Below are positions 1 through 8,525 of a stretch of DNA of 64,000 bases, in pieces. The position numbers and the translations under genes were made by a program. This stretch comes from Nostoc sp. TH1S01 (GTDB lineage Bacteria; Cyanobacteriota; Cyanobacteriia; Cyanobacteriales; Nostocaceae), in contig JAGKSW010000049.1 of assembly GCA_018993265.1 (NCBI GenBank), positions 1-64,000 on the forward strand, read 5' to 3'. The notes beneath the pieces are model-generated. The model saw nothing but the letters and a program-made list of their open reading frames with translations. It was not told the origin of the DNA and ran no database searches. How positions within the stretch are numbered: position 1 is the stretch's first letter; each line of letters starts with the position of its first letter.

Positions 1-1
1 T

Positions 2-484
2 AGATCCCAAATGGGTTCTATACAATTAGCTGTTCAGTGTTATCAATCACGCCTGCCTTATTTGATACCTAAAACAGCATTAATTAAGCCAATTGATAGC
101 GAATCTGCCTATTCACCAGATGTATTAATACTAAATCAAGCTAATTTGATTAATGAGCCTTTATGGCAACAAGAATCAACTGTTAGCTATGCAAAATCTA
201 TTCCTTTAGTTATTGAGGTAGTAAGTAGTAATTGGCGCGATGATTACTACAAAAAATATGGTGAATATGAGGGAATTGGTATTGCAGAATATTGGATTGT
301 AGATTATTTAGGATTATCTGCTAAAAAGTTTGTTGGCGACCCGAAACAACCGACTATTTCTATTTACTCGTTGGTTGATGATGAGTACCAAGTGATTCAA
401 TTTAGAGGTGATGATTGCATCCAGTCGCCAACATTCCCAGAGTTAAATTTAACTGCACAACAAATTTTTCAAGCAGGTAGTTAA
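2..484 (+). CDS. Uma2 family (DUF820) endonuclease-like protein, 5' partial
   Basis: This is the C-terminal part of a Uma2 (DUF820) protein, a very abundant cyanobacterial family with a PD-(D/E)XK nuclease-like fold and no firmly established role. The frame is open to the left edge of the window. The first in-window ATG is at 11, but the usual family length is about 190 residues, so roughly 30 N-terminal residues probably lie outside. Family landmarks are the SPDVLIL segment, LVIEVVSSN (the acidic strand), the DDYYKK...EY helix and GIAEYWIVD. It ends tail-to-tail with the aldo/keto reductase gene, overlapping it by four bases. Confidence 0.85.
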   Translation, partial: RSQMGSIQLAVQCYQSRLPYLIPKTALIKPIDSESAYSPDVLILNQANLINEPLWQQESTVSYAKSIPLVIEVVSSNWRDDYYKKYGEYEGIGIAEYWIVDYLGLSAKKFVGDPKQPTISIYSLVDDEYQVIQFRGDDCIQSPTFPELNLTAQQIFQAGS

Positions 485-1431
485 TTCAACCAAGAACGAG
501 TAGCTTTTTCTAATTCTGCGATTTCATCGTTATTTAATTGCCAACCTAAAGCGCCAGCATTTTGTCTGACTTGTTCGGCTGTTTTTACCCCAGCGATAGG
601 AATAACATTACCTTGGGCAATTAACCAGTTGAGCGCGACTTGAGCCGGAGTGCGATCGTACTTTTCTCCGATGTTACGTAGTAAAGATATCACTGGTGCG
701 ATTTTTTGCAAGCCTTCTTTACTAAAATTTGGGTTCAGCTTTCTAGCACCACTTAGTGTTTCAAGATTTTCGGGTGTATATTTGCCTGTGAGTAATCCTT
801 GAGCTAAAGGACTGTAAGCTAAAATTGTTACGCCAAGCTCACGGGCTGTTGAGATAATACCATTACTTTCTACTTGGCGAGTAAGTAGAGAATAACGTAC
901 TTGGTTGACTGCTAAAGGAACTCCCCTAGCTGCTAATATTTGATGTGCTTCTCGCATTTGGGCGGCTGAGTAATTACTGACACCGACTGTGGCAATTCTT
1001 CCCCGCTTTACTTCATTGGCTAAGGTGTTCATCAGTGTTTCTTGACTCAACAAAAATGCAAATGGCCAATGCACTTGATACAGTTCAATTCTTTCTAGTT
1101 GCAAGCGTTTGAGGCTTTCTGTTAACGCATCACTAACAGACTGTCCTGTAAATCGCCAAGGCAGAGGGCCGAATTTTGTGGCAACTTGCACAGGTTGTTG
1201 CGTCTGTTTGGTGAATTCCCCTAAAAATTGTTCTGACAGTCCCATTCCGTAGATTTCGGCAGTGTCAAAAAAAGTAACACCTGCTTCTAAAGCTGCTGTA
1301 AAGGCTGCTTGTAATTGTTCGGGGCCATAGTCACTGCCATAATTCCAAAACAGTTTATCACCCCAAGCCCAAGTACCAATACATAGGGGTGGAACAGTCG
1401 GGCCGTTTTTGCCTAATGTGATTGTTTCCAC
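481..1431 (-). CDS. Aldo/keto reductase
   Basis: A 316-residue NADPH-dependent oxidoreductase of the aldo/keto reductase superfamily (TIM barrel, cytosolic). The sequence shows the expected order: GTWAWGD near the N terminus, the DTAEIYG block with the catalytic Asp and Tyr, VATKFG with the catalytic Lys, the QVHWP strand with the catalytic His, GVSNYSA, and a C-terminal NADP-binding stretch with IPIAGVKT. Length is normal for the family. The physiological substrate cannot be told from sequence. The 130 bp beyond its start contains a HIP1 site near 1510. Confidence 0.93.
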   Translation of the reverse strand: METITLGKNGPTVPPLCIGTWAWGDKLFWNYGSDYGPEQLQAAFTAALEAGVTFFDTAEIYGMGLSEQFLGEFTKQTQQPVQVATKFGPLPWRFTGQSVSDALTESLKRLQLERIELYQVHWPFAFLLSQETLMNTLANEVKRGRIATVGVSNYSAAQMREAHQILAARGVPLAVNQVRYSLLTRQVESNGIISTARELGVTILAYSPLAQGLLTGKYTPENLETLSGARKLNPNFSKEGLQKIAPVISLLRNIGEKYDRTPAQVALNWLIAQGNVIPIAGVKTAEQVRQNAGALGWQLNNDEIAELEKATRSWLN

Positions 1432-1560
1432 GATCGCGATATCTATACATTTACATTTCTTTACTTTTTTAGTGTAGCGTTAAGGACAAAAATCTGAATT
1501 TGATATCAGTGCGATCGCTCTCTACCATACCAGCCTTTTCTTATTCAGCTTATAACCGTT

Positions 1561-3402
1561 CTACTCTTCAAAATCTAGCGCATCTGCTAAATCTAGAGGT
1601 TCTTCTAAATCTGAATCTCTTCCTTCTAGTTCCAATGACAGCTGTTGAGAAACGGCTTCTAATTTGACATTTCCTTTTTTAGATACATAGTCAACAAGTT
1701 TAATCCAATCAATACGACCGTTACGAGTAAAATACTGCATAAATTCAAAAGTCATTTCATTAACTTTTGCATCCAGAGTAGACTTAAAAAGTTCATCCTT
1801 TTTCTTAGCTTCCTCTCCGATAGGAACAATCATCTCTTGGTAAAGGTTTGGATTTTCTGAGATAAATTCCCAAAACTCTTGCCCTGCGTATTTAAAGTAC
1901 GTTTTATCGGCATCTATATCGTTCTTGAAAGGATTACTATCCTTGCCATACATACAACCGTTAACAGCAATGATATTGCTTGTGATACCTTGTTTTATTA
2001 AAAACTGTCTAGCTTTTTTAAAATTGTCTTTCATCTTGCTAATTTGGTCAGAATTACCCCAATTAGTACCAGATTTAATCCCTACAATATAATAATTTTC
2101 ATCCCTGCTAAACTCTAGATCGATACTGTTGAGCTTTGACTTACAACCACCGTACAAAGTTTCAGCTATATGTATTGCAAAGCCTTCTAACAAATTGCCA
2201 AAGATGGTTTCTTCTTGGGAAGAAAGGAATGCAGTAATTATACTATCAACGAAATCTTGGGCGCGTTCAATATTTTTCGCCTTGAACAAATAAGGGTTTT
2301 TGCGTTTCAAAACATCTTTGAGCTTTAATTTGCTCAACTTCTCAAATCTTTTGTCATAGAAAGGTGTAAGAACATATTTAATCAAATAATCATGATAAAT
2401 TTCAGAGTTTGAGCCAGCCACATTTAATTCCTCATGCTTTTGATTACTGTTATTTAAAACTTGAGTATGAGAAACTGCCGTTTTAATATTCAGTTCTGCT
2501 AATTCACAATATTCTCTTTTAATTTCAATTCCTACATAATTTCTACCTAGTTCTTTAGCCGCTACGCAAGTTGTTCCTGAACCTGCAAAGGGGTCAAGGA
2601 CTACATCATCTACATCAGTGAATAGCTTGATAAACCATGAGGGGAGAGTTTTTGGGAACGCCGCGCTATGATTTTTATTGCCACATTCAGTGGCTAAATG
2701 TAAAACATTTGTTGGATAGGCCATTTTCCGCTCTACCCAATTAGAAATATTTTTCCCAAATCCACTGTCAACTTTAGAATTATCACGTCTTTTATCTGTC
2801 TCGCTCAAATTCTTGAGACGTGATTTTGCCCAATCTCCCATAGGAACCATGACAGATTCTTGATACATCTTAAATTTCTTTTGCTTGTTAAAGTGTAAAC
2901 AACGCTCCCAAGAATCTCGAAAACGATTAGACCATTTGCCAGGATAACTATTTTTTTTATGCCATATATATTCTTCAGTCCATAACCATCCTTGCTGCTG
3001 CATTCCTAAAATTAAATTCAAAACGTATGAATGTCTTTGACCATCAACAACTTTCTCTTTAATATTAAGAATGAAGGAACCTTCTGGTTTGAGGACTCTT
3101 TTTAGTTCTAAAGCTCGTGCTAGAAACCAATTTGTATATTCATCGGGTGAAATTCCTCCATAGGTTTTTTTCCGACTATCAGCATAGGGAGGCGAGGTGA
3201 TAATTAAATCAACGCTTGCAGAAGGAAGTTTTTGGAGTACTTCTAAACAATCACCGAGAATCAGCTTATTCTTCCAAGTTTGTGGGTGATTCTGATCGAG
3301 TAAACCCAGATTTTGAATCAGAATTTCCTCGTATCCCAAGGTAATATTTAGTGCTGCTTCTGCCATTGCCGAACCTATTAAAATTAAATCTTGCTTGACC
3401 AA
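1561..3402 (-). CDS. Fused DNA methyltransferase and restriction endonuclease (PmeII-like nuclease half)
   Basis: A 613-residue single-chain restriction-modification protein. Residues about 45-310 are a beta-class DNA methyltransferase: TSPPY at 69-73 (motif IV, the form typical of N4-cytosine enzymes) precedes DPFAGSGTT at 270-278 (SAM-binding motif I). Residues about 335-575 look like a PmeII-type type II restriction nuclease: NPYLFKAKNI, then E406, D428/E430 and GIKSGTNWGN with K443 as the likely catalytic lysine. The two activities would modify and cut the same unknown site. A second in-frame Met is at codon 13. The gene is A+T rich and has no HIP1 site, which suggests recent acquisition. 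The PmeII assignment is from memory of the family and less certain than the methyltransferase. Confidence 0.85.
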   Translation of the reverse strand: MVKQDLILIGSAMAEAALNITLGYEEILIQNLGLLDQNHPQTWKNKLILGDCLEVLQKLPSASVDLIITSPPYADSRKKTYGGISPDEYTNWFLARALELKRVLKPEGSFILNIKEKVVDGQRHSYVLNLILGMQQQGWLWTEEYIWHKKNSYPGKWSNRFRDSWERCLHFNKQKKFKMYQESVMVPMGDWAKSRLKNLSETDKRRDNSKVDSGFGKNISNWVERKMAYPTNVLHLATECGNKNHSAAFPKTLPSWFIKLFTDVDDVVLDPFAGSGTTCVAAKELGRNYVGIEIKREYCELAELNIKTAVSHTQVLNNSNQKHEELNVAGSNSEIYHDYLIKYVLTPFYDKRFEKLSKLKLKDVLKRKNPYLFKAKNIERAQDFVDSIITAFLSSQEETIFGNLLEGFAIHIAETLYGGCKSKLNSIDLEFSRDENYYIVGIKSGTNWGNSDQISKMKDNFKKARQFLIKQGITSNIIAVNGCMYGKDSNPFKNDIDADKTYFKYAGQEFWEFISENPNLYQEMIVPIGEEAKKKDELFKSTLDAKVNEMTFEFMQYFTRNGRIDWIKLVDYVSKKGNVKLEAVSQQLSLELEGRDSDLEEPLDLADALDFEE

Positions 3403-3750
3403 AATATACTAAAGATAAGTATGCAGCACTCTATACTACCTCAAAAGATATATAAAGCCATATCAGTCTTTTGATGAACTCAGCTATTCTGAGTAATTAA
3501 TTGTGTGTCGTGCCAAGTTAGCTGTATATGAAGCTCCACTGCACTTGCTATATTGCTATTTTAAGCCGTCCGATTCAGCTACCACATCAAGCCCAGGCGA
3601 GCGCGTGATTGCATCTGTCGCAGTTTACCATCAGTTGACTTTAGCTACCGCCAATACCAAAAAATTTACGTTTGATTGTCATATTGGGGCATTATATTAA
3701 TATATAATTTGGTCACATCGAACATAAATATTCAACAATCATCACTTCAC
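3403..3750. other. Intergenic region with a possible toxin remnant
   Basis: About 350 bp between the restriction-modification gene and the next minus-strand gene. The only notable content is a short plus-strand reading frame resembling the end of a PIN-domain toxin, listed separately. No RNA gene was seen. Confidence 0.5.
3503..3700 (+). pseudogene. Possible remnant of a VapC-type PIN-domain toxin
   Basis: A 65-codon reading frame whose end, IASVAVYHQLTLATANTKKF, resembles the C-terminal block of VapC ribonucleases (an A-x-A-x-x-x-x-LTLVTxNTxxF pattern). The beginning, CRAKL, could match the VVxAEL strand of the same family. The catalytic N-terminal part (LLDTN) and most of the middle are missing and no antitoxin is adjacent. 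If real it is a decayed toxin gene. It could also be a chance frame. Confidence 0.35.
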
Positions 3751-4749
3751 TTAAAGCATCTGAAGAATTTTCCAGCCATTCGTATTCATTTCATCATTTA
3801 CAAAATCACAAAACATTGAAAGAAAATCCATAATAGAGTCTTCCTCTTTTTTTCTATAAAAACCTATTATTTTACTTTTTTGATTCAATTCATAAACTTG
3901 AAAACACAAGGCCTTAATGAATTCATTTTTGTTTAAGATGCCTTCTATATTTAATTCACTTCTAATATTAGCATCTCCTTCAAATTCTATAGGTGAAAAT
4001 ATCCTTTCATTCACTTTACCAAAGGCTGAATTCCAGAGTATACCACTTACTAAACTTTTAATTTTTTGTTTTTGAATTAGAGGAAATAAAGGAACCGAAT
4101 TTACTTTCCAATCAGCAGGTATATTTATAAGAGATAAATCAATTAATAATATAGTTGTGCCAGATTCAAATTGTCCTTCTTTTATAAGTCCTTGAGTTTT
4201 TCTCGTGATTGTTTCAATAAAATCTTTTTGACGAGAAGAAAAATAATCGTGTTCTTGTTTTTTTAAAGGATCAATAGCAGTTATAGATATTGCTGTGGTA
4301 TTTCCTGCTTTTAACTGTTCTTCAAGAGACACCTCAGCATTTAATCCTTGCTCCATAGCTTGAATATAATTTTCTTCTCCTCCACCAAATCCTAGTGTTT
4401 TTATTTCTATAAAAAATTCTTGACCTTCTAAATTAACTTTTAGGTCAGGTGTTTTATTTTTGCTTTCGATAACTTTCTCTAATAAAAGACCTCTATTTTT
4501 TAGAGATAAATAAGTTGCTACCTCAATATATTCACGCAAAGCTTGCTGCAACTCCACATGATATCCAATTTCATAATCTTTCAGTCTATCAAGTATACTT
4601 TTCTTAACTTTTTTAACAAAGCTATCCTTTTCAGCAGCATCAATCTCCTGACATATTTCAAGTGAAAAGGCATTTAAAAGAGGGTTAATTGTAATATAAC
4701 CCAAATGATTTCGCCGCAAAGAACGGAAATGTTGTTGGACTTCAGGCAA
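3751..4749 (-). CDS. Uncharacterised protein with a PD-(D/E)XK nuclease motif
   Basis: A 332-residue protein that I do not recognise as a named family. It has a clean nuclease signature: P101-D102, twelve residues, then E115-I116-K117 in the FIEIKTLG strand, matching the PD-(D/E)XK core, with acidic residues (E76, E91) in the preceding helices. A FGGGEEN turn follows. The first 60 residues are a charged, probably helical region. No membrane segment or signal peptide is visible. It lies next to the fused restriction-modification gene, on the same strand and about 350 bp upstream of it, so a role in restriction or another defence is plausible. That role is inference only. Its start is two bases from the start of a divergent protease-like gene. 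Confidence 0.75.
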   Translation of the reverse strand: MPEVQQHFRSLRRNHLGYITINPLLNAFSLEICQEIDAAEKDSFVKKVKKSILDRLKDYEIGYHVELQQALREYIEVATYLSLKNRGLLLEKVIESKNKTPDLKVNLEGQEFFIEIKTLGFGGGEENYIQAMEQGLNAEVSLEEQLKAGNTTAISITAIDPLKKQEHDYFSSRQKDFIETITRKTQGLIKEGQFESGTTILLIDLSLINIPADWKVNSVPLFPLIQKQKIKSLVSGILWNSAFGKVNERIFSPIEFEGDANIRSELNIEGILNKNEFIKALCFQVYELNQKSKIIGFYRKKEEDSIMDFLSMFCDFVNDEMNTNGWKILQML

Positions 4750-4751
4750 GA

Positions 4752-5084
4752 ATGAGTTTGATTATTCTTCCCCCAGAAGGTTCAGGTGTAGAAATCGAAT
4801 GCGTTATTGATACAGGGTTTGAAGGGTTCTTAACCTTGCCACCTTCTGTAATTGCTACTCTTGGGTTGCCTTACCTTATAAATATCAACGCAAACTTAGC
4901 TAACAATTCCAATGTTGAAACTGATGTTTATTTGGCAACAATTATATGGAATGGAATAGAACGTAATATTGCAGCACTAGCAATGGGTCGTCGTCCGCTC
5001 ATTGGAACTGCTTTGCTGGAAGATTATCATCTTGGCATATATTTTTGTGAGGTTGGTACAGTTCTGGTGGATGAAATTCTTTAA
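4752..5084 (+). CDS. Clan AA (retropepsin-like) aspartic protease, possibly 5'-truncated
   Basis: A 110-residue protein with the single-lobe aspartic protease signature: VIDTGFEGFLTLP (catalytic Asp in DTG) at about residues 18-30, and RPLIGTALLEDY near the C terminus, the usual second hydrophobic-G block. Such proteins act as dimers, and several are found in cyanobacteria. The only ATG is at 4752, two bases from the start of the divergent gene. The same frame stays open upstream to the stop at 4692 and reads GNVVGLQAR just before the Met. This looks like the normal family N terminus without a start codon, so the gene may have lost its beginning. Confidence 0.75.
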   Translation: MSLIILPPEGSGVEIECVIDTGFEGFLTLPPSVIATLGLPYLININANLANNSNVETDVYLATIIWNGIERNIAALAMGRRPLIGTALLEDYHLGIYFCEVGTVLVDEIL

Positions 5085-5210
5085 CTTGAAAGCATCTCTA
5101 TCGCCAAAACTCAAAATTCATCACCCGAAATAGCTGGGTTTTTGGAATATCGAACAGTTTATCTTTAATTAAAGAGAGACTATTTTGATAAACCATCAGA
5201 AAAAACAGCT

Positions 5211-6644
5211 ATGGCAAGCGGTGAAGTGTTTGATAGTGAAACAAAATACCCAGTTGCGCCAAGGGTCAATTTACCGACTATGTTTCGGCTTGGCTTGTTT
5301 CAAATGGGGTTGAGTATGATGTCGATTTTGACTCTGGGAGTACTCAACAGGGTGATGATTCAAGAAATAGCGATTCCGGCGACGTTGGTGGCGTTGGTGC
5401 TGGCTTTACCTGCGTTTGTGTCGCCTTCGCGGATTTGGTTTGGTCAGATATCGGATGCGAAGCCGTTGTGGGGTTATCACCGGACAGCTTATGTATGGGT
5501 GGGGGCGGCAATATTTGCGATCGCGGCTTTTTTAGCGGTACAAGTAATGTGGCAGTTAAATAATACTGCGAGTATTTCTGGTGGCTGGACTTGGACAACT
5601 GACACTATCGGCTGGACTGCACTGCTATCTTTAATTTTTGCAATTTACGGTTTGGCAATTTGCGCTAGTGGTACAGCTTTCGCGGCTTTGCTGGTAGATG
5701 TATCAGAAGAAGATAACCGTTCTAAAGTCGTGGGTGTAGTTTGGTCAATGCTGATGGTGGGAATCATTGTCGGCGCAATTATTAGTTCTAGCTTGCTCAA
5801 GCAATTAACCCCAGAAGCAACCCCAGAAACATTACAGGCATCAATCAACCGATTATTTATGATTGTGCCAGCAATTGTCTTTGGATTGGCGATCGCATCT
5901 ACATTTGGCGTGGAAAAAAAATACTCCCAATACGCCAACCGTTCCACATTAGTCAACCGCGAAGACAGCATTACCTTAGATGCAGCGTGGAAAATCTTAA
6001 CCGCCAGTCCCCAAACAGGTTTGTTTTTCACCTTTTTGGTGGTGATGACGCTGTGCTTGTTTATGCAAGACCCAATTTTAGAACCTTATGCCGGTCAGGT
6101 GTTTAAAATGCCGTTGGCGGAAAGCACCAAATTAAATATTTATTACGGTGTGGGTTTGCTAGTTGCTTACGCTGTGGCTGGATTTTTGATTGTGCCACGT
6201 TTGGGTAAGCGCCGCAGCGCCCGTTTAGGTTGTATGTTGGTGGCTTTATGTGCTGCATTGTTAGGAATTTCGGGATTTACGGCTAATGTAGCTTTCTTAA
6301 AATTGGGTTTGGTGTTATTTGGTTTAGCGACTGGGTTCTTAACTACAGCAGCAATTAGCTTGATGTTGGATTTGACCGCAGCCGAAGCAGCCGGGACGTT
6401 TATTGGTGCATGGGGACTGGCGCAGTCGATTTCTAGAGGTCTTGCCGTGGTGATTGGCGGTACACTTTTGGATATCGGACGCAGAACTTTGCCCAGTTTG
6501 GAATTAGCTTATGGGCTGGTATTTGCCTTAGAAGCAGTGGGAATGGTACTTTCAATTGGGTTCCTCAACCGCGTCAACATTACAGAATTTCAAACCAGCA
6601 CTAAGCAAGCGATCGCATCTGTTTTAGAAAGCGATCTGGACTAA
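5211..6644 (+). CDS. PucC-type (BCD family) MFS transporter
   Basis: A 477-residue integral membrane protein with about twelve hydrophobic segments, belonging to the PucC/LhaA (BCD) branch of the major facilitator superfamily. Relatives in purple bacteria assist assembly of bacteriochlorophyll antenna, and cyanobacterial members are thought to handle chlorophyll or its delivery. Telltale segments are the early NRVMIQEIAIPA, PSRIWFGQISDAKPLWGYHR in the first cytoplasmic loop, and TPETLQ in a mid loop. The inositol monophosphatase family gene follows on the same strand with about 75 bp between them, so co-transcription is possible. Codon use and HIP1 sites are normal for the genome. Confidence 0.9.
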   Translation: MASGEVFDSETKYPVAPRVNLPTMFRLGLFQMGLSMMSILTLGVLNRVMIQEIAIPATLVALVLALPAFVSPSRIWFGQISDAKPLWGYHRTAYVWVGAAIFAIAAFLAVQVMWQLNNTASISGGWTWTTDTIGWTALLSLIFAIYGLAICASGTAFAALLVDVSEEDNRSKVVGVVWSMLMVGIIVGAIISSSLLKQLTPEATPETLQASINRLFMIVPAIVFGLAIASTFGVEKKYSQYANRSTLVNREDSITLDAAWKILTASPQTGLFFTFLVVMTLCLFMQDPILEPYAGQVFKMPLAESTKLNIYYGVGLLVAYAVAGFLIVPRLGKRRSARLGCMLVALCAALLGISGFTANVAFLKLGLVLFGLATGFLTTAAISLMLDLTAAEAAGTFIGAWGLAQSISRGLAVVIGGTLLDIGRRTLPSLELAYGLVFALEAVGMVLSIGFLNRVNITEFQTSTKQAIASVLESDLD

Positions 6645-6654
6645 TTTTAAAGTC

Positions 6655-6682
6655 TGAAGTGTGAAGTCTGAAGTGTGAAATG
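6655..6682. repeat. Short tandem repeat, 7-bp unit TGAAGTS
   Basis: Four consecutive heptamers (TGAAGTG, TGAAGTC, TGAAGTG, TGAAATG), a short tandemly repeated repetitive sequence typical of Nostoc-like genomes. Related arrays recur at 9483, 11124, 42061 and 48987. An ATG inside the last unit would add 14 unlikely residues to the next gene. Confidence 0.85.
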
Positions 6683-6721
6683 ATTATCACTACTCCCTAC
6701 TCCCCATTCCCGCGTATTCAA

Positions 6722-7528
6722 ATGAATGATTTTTGGTTAACGGTGCTTGATTTTGCCCAGACTACAACTACCAGGGTGGGCAAACAACTGATGCAAGATT
6801 TTGGACAGGTGCAGGCTTTACAAAAAGCTGATGGTAGTTTGGTAACACGCGCTGATCAATGGGCAGATCAAGAAATTCGGGATGCGATCGCCGCTAATTT
6901 TGCTGGTTATGGTATTCTCAGCGAAGAAGCTGACAAGACCTTTCCGGGGACAGAATGGTGTTGGGTAATTGACCCCTTAGATGGGACAACTAATTTTACC
7001 CGTGGTGTTCCAATTTGGTCTATTTCTTTGGCTTTGTTGTATCAAGGTACGCCTGTTTTTGGATATATCCACGTACCGCCATTAGGACAAACTTTTCACG
7101 GGTTTTGGCAAGGTACATCTGGTTTAGCAACACCCACTGGCGCATTTCTCAACAATCATCCTATACATACCAGTGCGGATGCTCCCAGCAGTCATCACTT
7201 TTTTAACCTTTGTTCCCGCAGTACAGCCGTTATTCAACCAAAATTTCCCTGCAAAATTCGGATGTTGGGTGTGGCGAGTTATAACTTTCTCACCGTTGCG
7301 ACTGGCGCAGTTTTGGGTGGAATTGAAGCGACACCAAAAGTTTGGGACTTAGCCGGTGCTTGGGTAATTGTGCAAGCGGCTGGCGGTAGTTGGAATTCTC
7401 TCAAATCTGAGCCATTTCCTTTGATTGCAGGAGAAGATTATAGCGATCGCTCTTATCCTACCCTAGTTCTCAGCCGTTCAGAACTAGCTCCAGTTTTTGA
7501 ACCATTTCTGAAAGAGTTGAAAATTTAA
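6722..7528 (+). CDS. Inositol monophosphatase family protein
   Basis: A 268-residue Mg-dependent sugar or inositol phosphate phosphatase family member. The metal-binding signature DPLDGTTNF is at about residues 84-92, the upstream SEEAD acidic pair sits near 67-71, and the second signature WDLAGAWVIVQAAGG is near the C terminus. Relatives hydrolyse inositol-1-phosphate, histidinol phosphate or fructose-1,6-bisphosphate, and the true substrate is not decidable here. The start at 6722 (MNDFWLTVLDF) is chosen over the ATG at 6680 because the intervening 14 codons come from the tandem repeat and spacer. An intrinsic terminator follows. Confidence 0.88.
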   Translation: MNDFWLTVLDFAQTTTTRVGKQLMQDFGQVQALQKADGSLVTRADQWADQEIRDAIAANFAGYGILSEEADKTFPGTEWCWVIDPLDGTTNFTRGVPIWSISLALLYQGTPVFGYIHVPPLGQTFHGFWQGTSGLATPTGAFLNNHPIHTSADAPSSHHFFNLCSRSTAVIQPKFPCKIRMLGVASYNFLTVATGAVLGGIEATPKVWDLAGAWVIVQAAGGSWNSLKSEPFPLIAGEDYSDRSYPTLVLSRSELAPVFEPFLKELKI

Positions 7529-7549
7529 TATTCATCAAAAAACTGATTG

Positions 7550-7588
7550 AAAAAGCCTAGACCCGTTCTTTGGGTTTAGGCTTTTTTG
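7550..7588 (+). terminator. Rho-independent terminator after the IMPase family gene
   Basis: Inverted arms AAAAAGCCTAGACCC and GGGTTTAGGCTTTTT (one G-U pair) enclose a 7-nt loop and end in a T run. It lies 22 bp after the stop codon at 7528, in the orientation expected to end that transcript. Confidence 0.85.
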
Positions 7589-7774
7589 CTTTAAGTGAAC
7601 GAAATTACTAATTGAAAAATTCACAAGTCAAAACAAGAAAGTGTGGCGAACTACTACACACAATTTTAGACCATTCTGATTTCTGGCTCCTGACTCCTGA
7701 ATTTTATTTAAATTATCCTGATTGGGTTGAAATTCTGGTGAAACTTATAAGTTACATAACCTAACCCTGACTCA

Positions 7775-8362
7775 GTGATCATCCATAGTGGTATGTTATC
7801 CAATCTAGAGTTAATTCGTGAGTTCGTAGACCAAAGTATCCAAAAAAAAGACATTTTATTATCTAACTCTGCTTTGACTGCACAAACTGTCTATAAAACT
7901 AATCAATTAACAGCAAAGTCTCATGGTGTAATTGCTACAGCCAATTTAAATTATCCTGCTTCGGAGTTCTTGGTTCAGCCAAATTCATCTCATTGGGAAT
8001 CGATAAATCAGACATTAGTAGATTATAGTTATCTCATCAAAGGAGAGCTAGACAATCGGGGTTTTTATCACTATCAATATTGTGAAGTACCAAAAGGCTA
8101 TCAAATGCACTGTACTCAATCTGTATTGTTATGGCGTGCTTGGTGGAAATATCGCAAGAATCTTTTAAGAGGTGGGATTCCTTTAGATTTGCTGATTCAA
8201 AATCGTGATTCTTGGTATCCCGTCAGAGATTTAATGATTAGTGATGGGTTGCTTTATATCAAAACTTTAGGAAGCGAAATCGCTATTCATTCGGAAGATT
8301 TAATAATTTGGTTAAGCAAAATTGAGATTAATTTTTATCAGGAGAAGACTGAATTTGCTTAA
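7775..8362 (+). CDS. Hypothetical protein
   Basis: A 195-residue protein without a recognised domain. The proposed start is a GTG at 7775, and an ATG at 7793 (MLSNLELIREF) is equally possible. It is probably soluble, with no signal peptide or membrane segment. The middle is rich in aromatic residues (YHYQYCEVPKGYQMHC, LLWRAWWKYRK) and the C-terminal half alternates short hydrophobic strands. It sits alone between the terminator at 7588 and the dehydrogenase gene, with about 160-250 bp of noncoding DNA on either side. No function is proposed. Confidence 0.75.
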   Translation: MIIHSGMLSNLELIREFVDQSIQKKDILLSNSALTAQTVYKTNQLTAKSHGVIATANLNYPASEFLVQPNSSHWESINQTLVDYSYLIKGELDNRGFYHYQYCEVPKGYQMHCTQSVLLWRAWWKYRKNLLRGGIPLDLLIQNRDSWYPVRDLMISDGLLYIKTLGSEIAIHSEDLIIWLSKIEINFYQEKTEFA

Positions 8363-8482
8363 TTTGAGAAAAATTTGGCAACGCGGAGGGGCGCAAATTT
8401 AAGCGCGGAGTCAAGCGGAGGAAAGTTATAAGTTTTTATACTCAGCTTTTTCAACTCAGCACTTTGCTATGTGAAAAATTGT

Positions 8483-8509
8483 TATACTGTTCACCGGTTA
8501 GTACAGTAT
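8483..8509 (+). promoter_or_regulatory. Candidate operator overlapping a -10 box
   Basis: A perfect inverted repeat, ATACTGT (8484-8490) and ACAGTAT (8503-8509), is separated by 12 bp. The left arm overlaps a -10-like TATACT (8483-8488). It ends 16 bp before the dehydrogenase start at 8526, so a bound dimeric regulator could block that promoter. Confidence 0.4.
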
Positions 8510-8525
8510 TTACCAGTGAAGTAGT

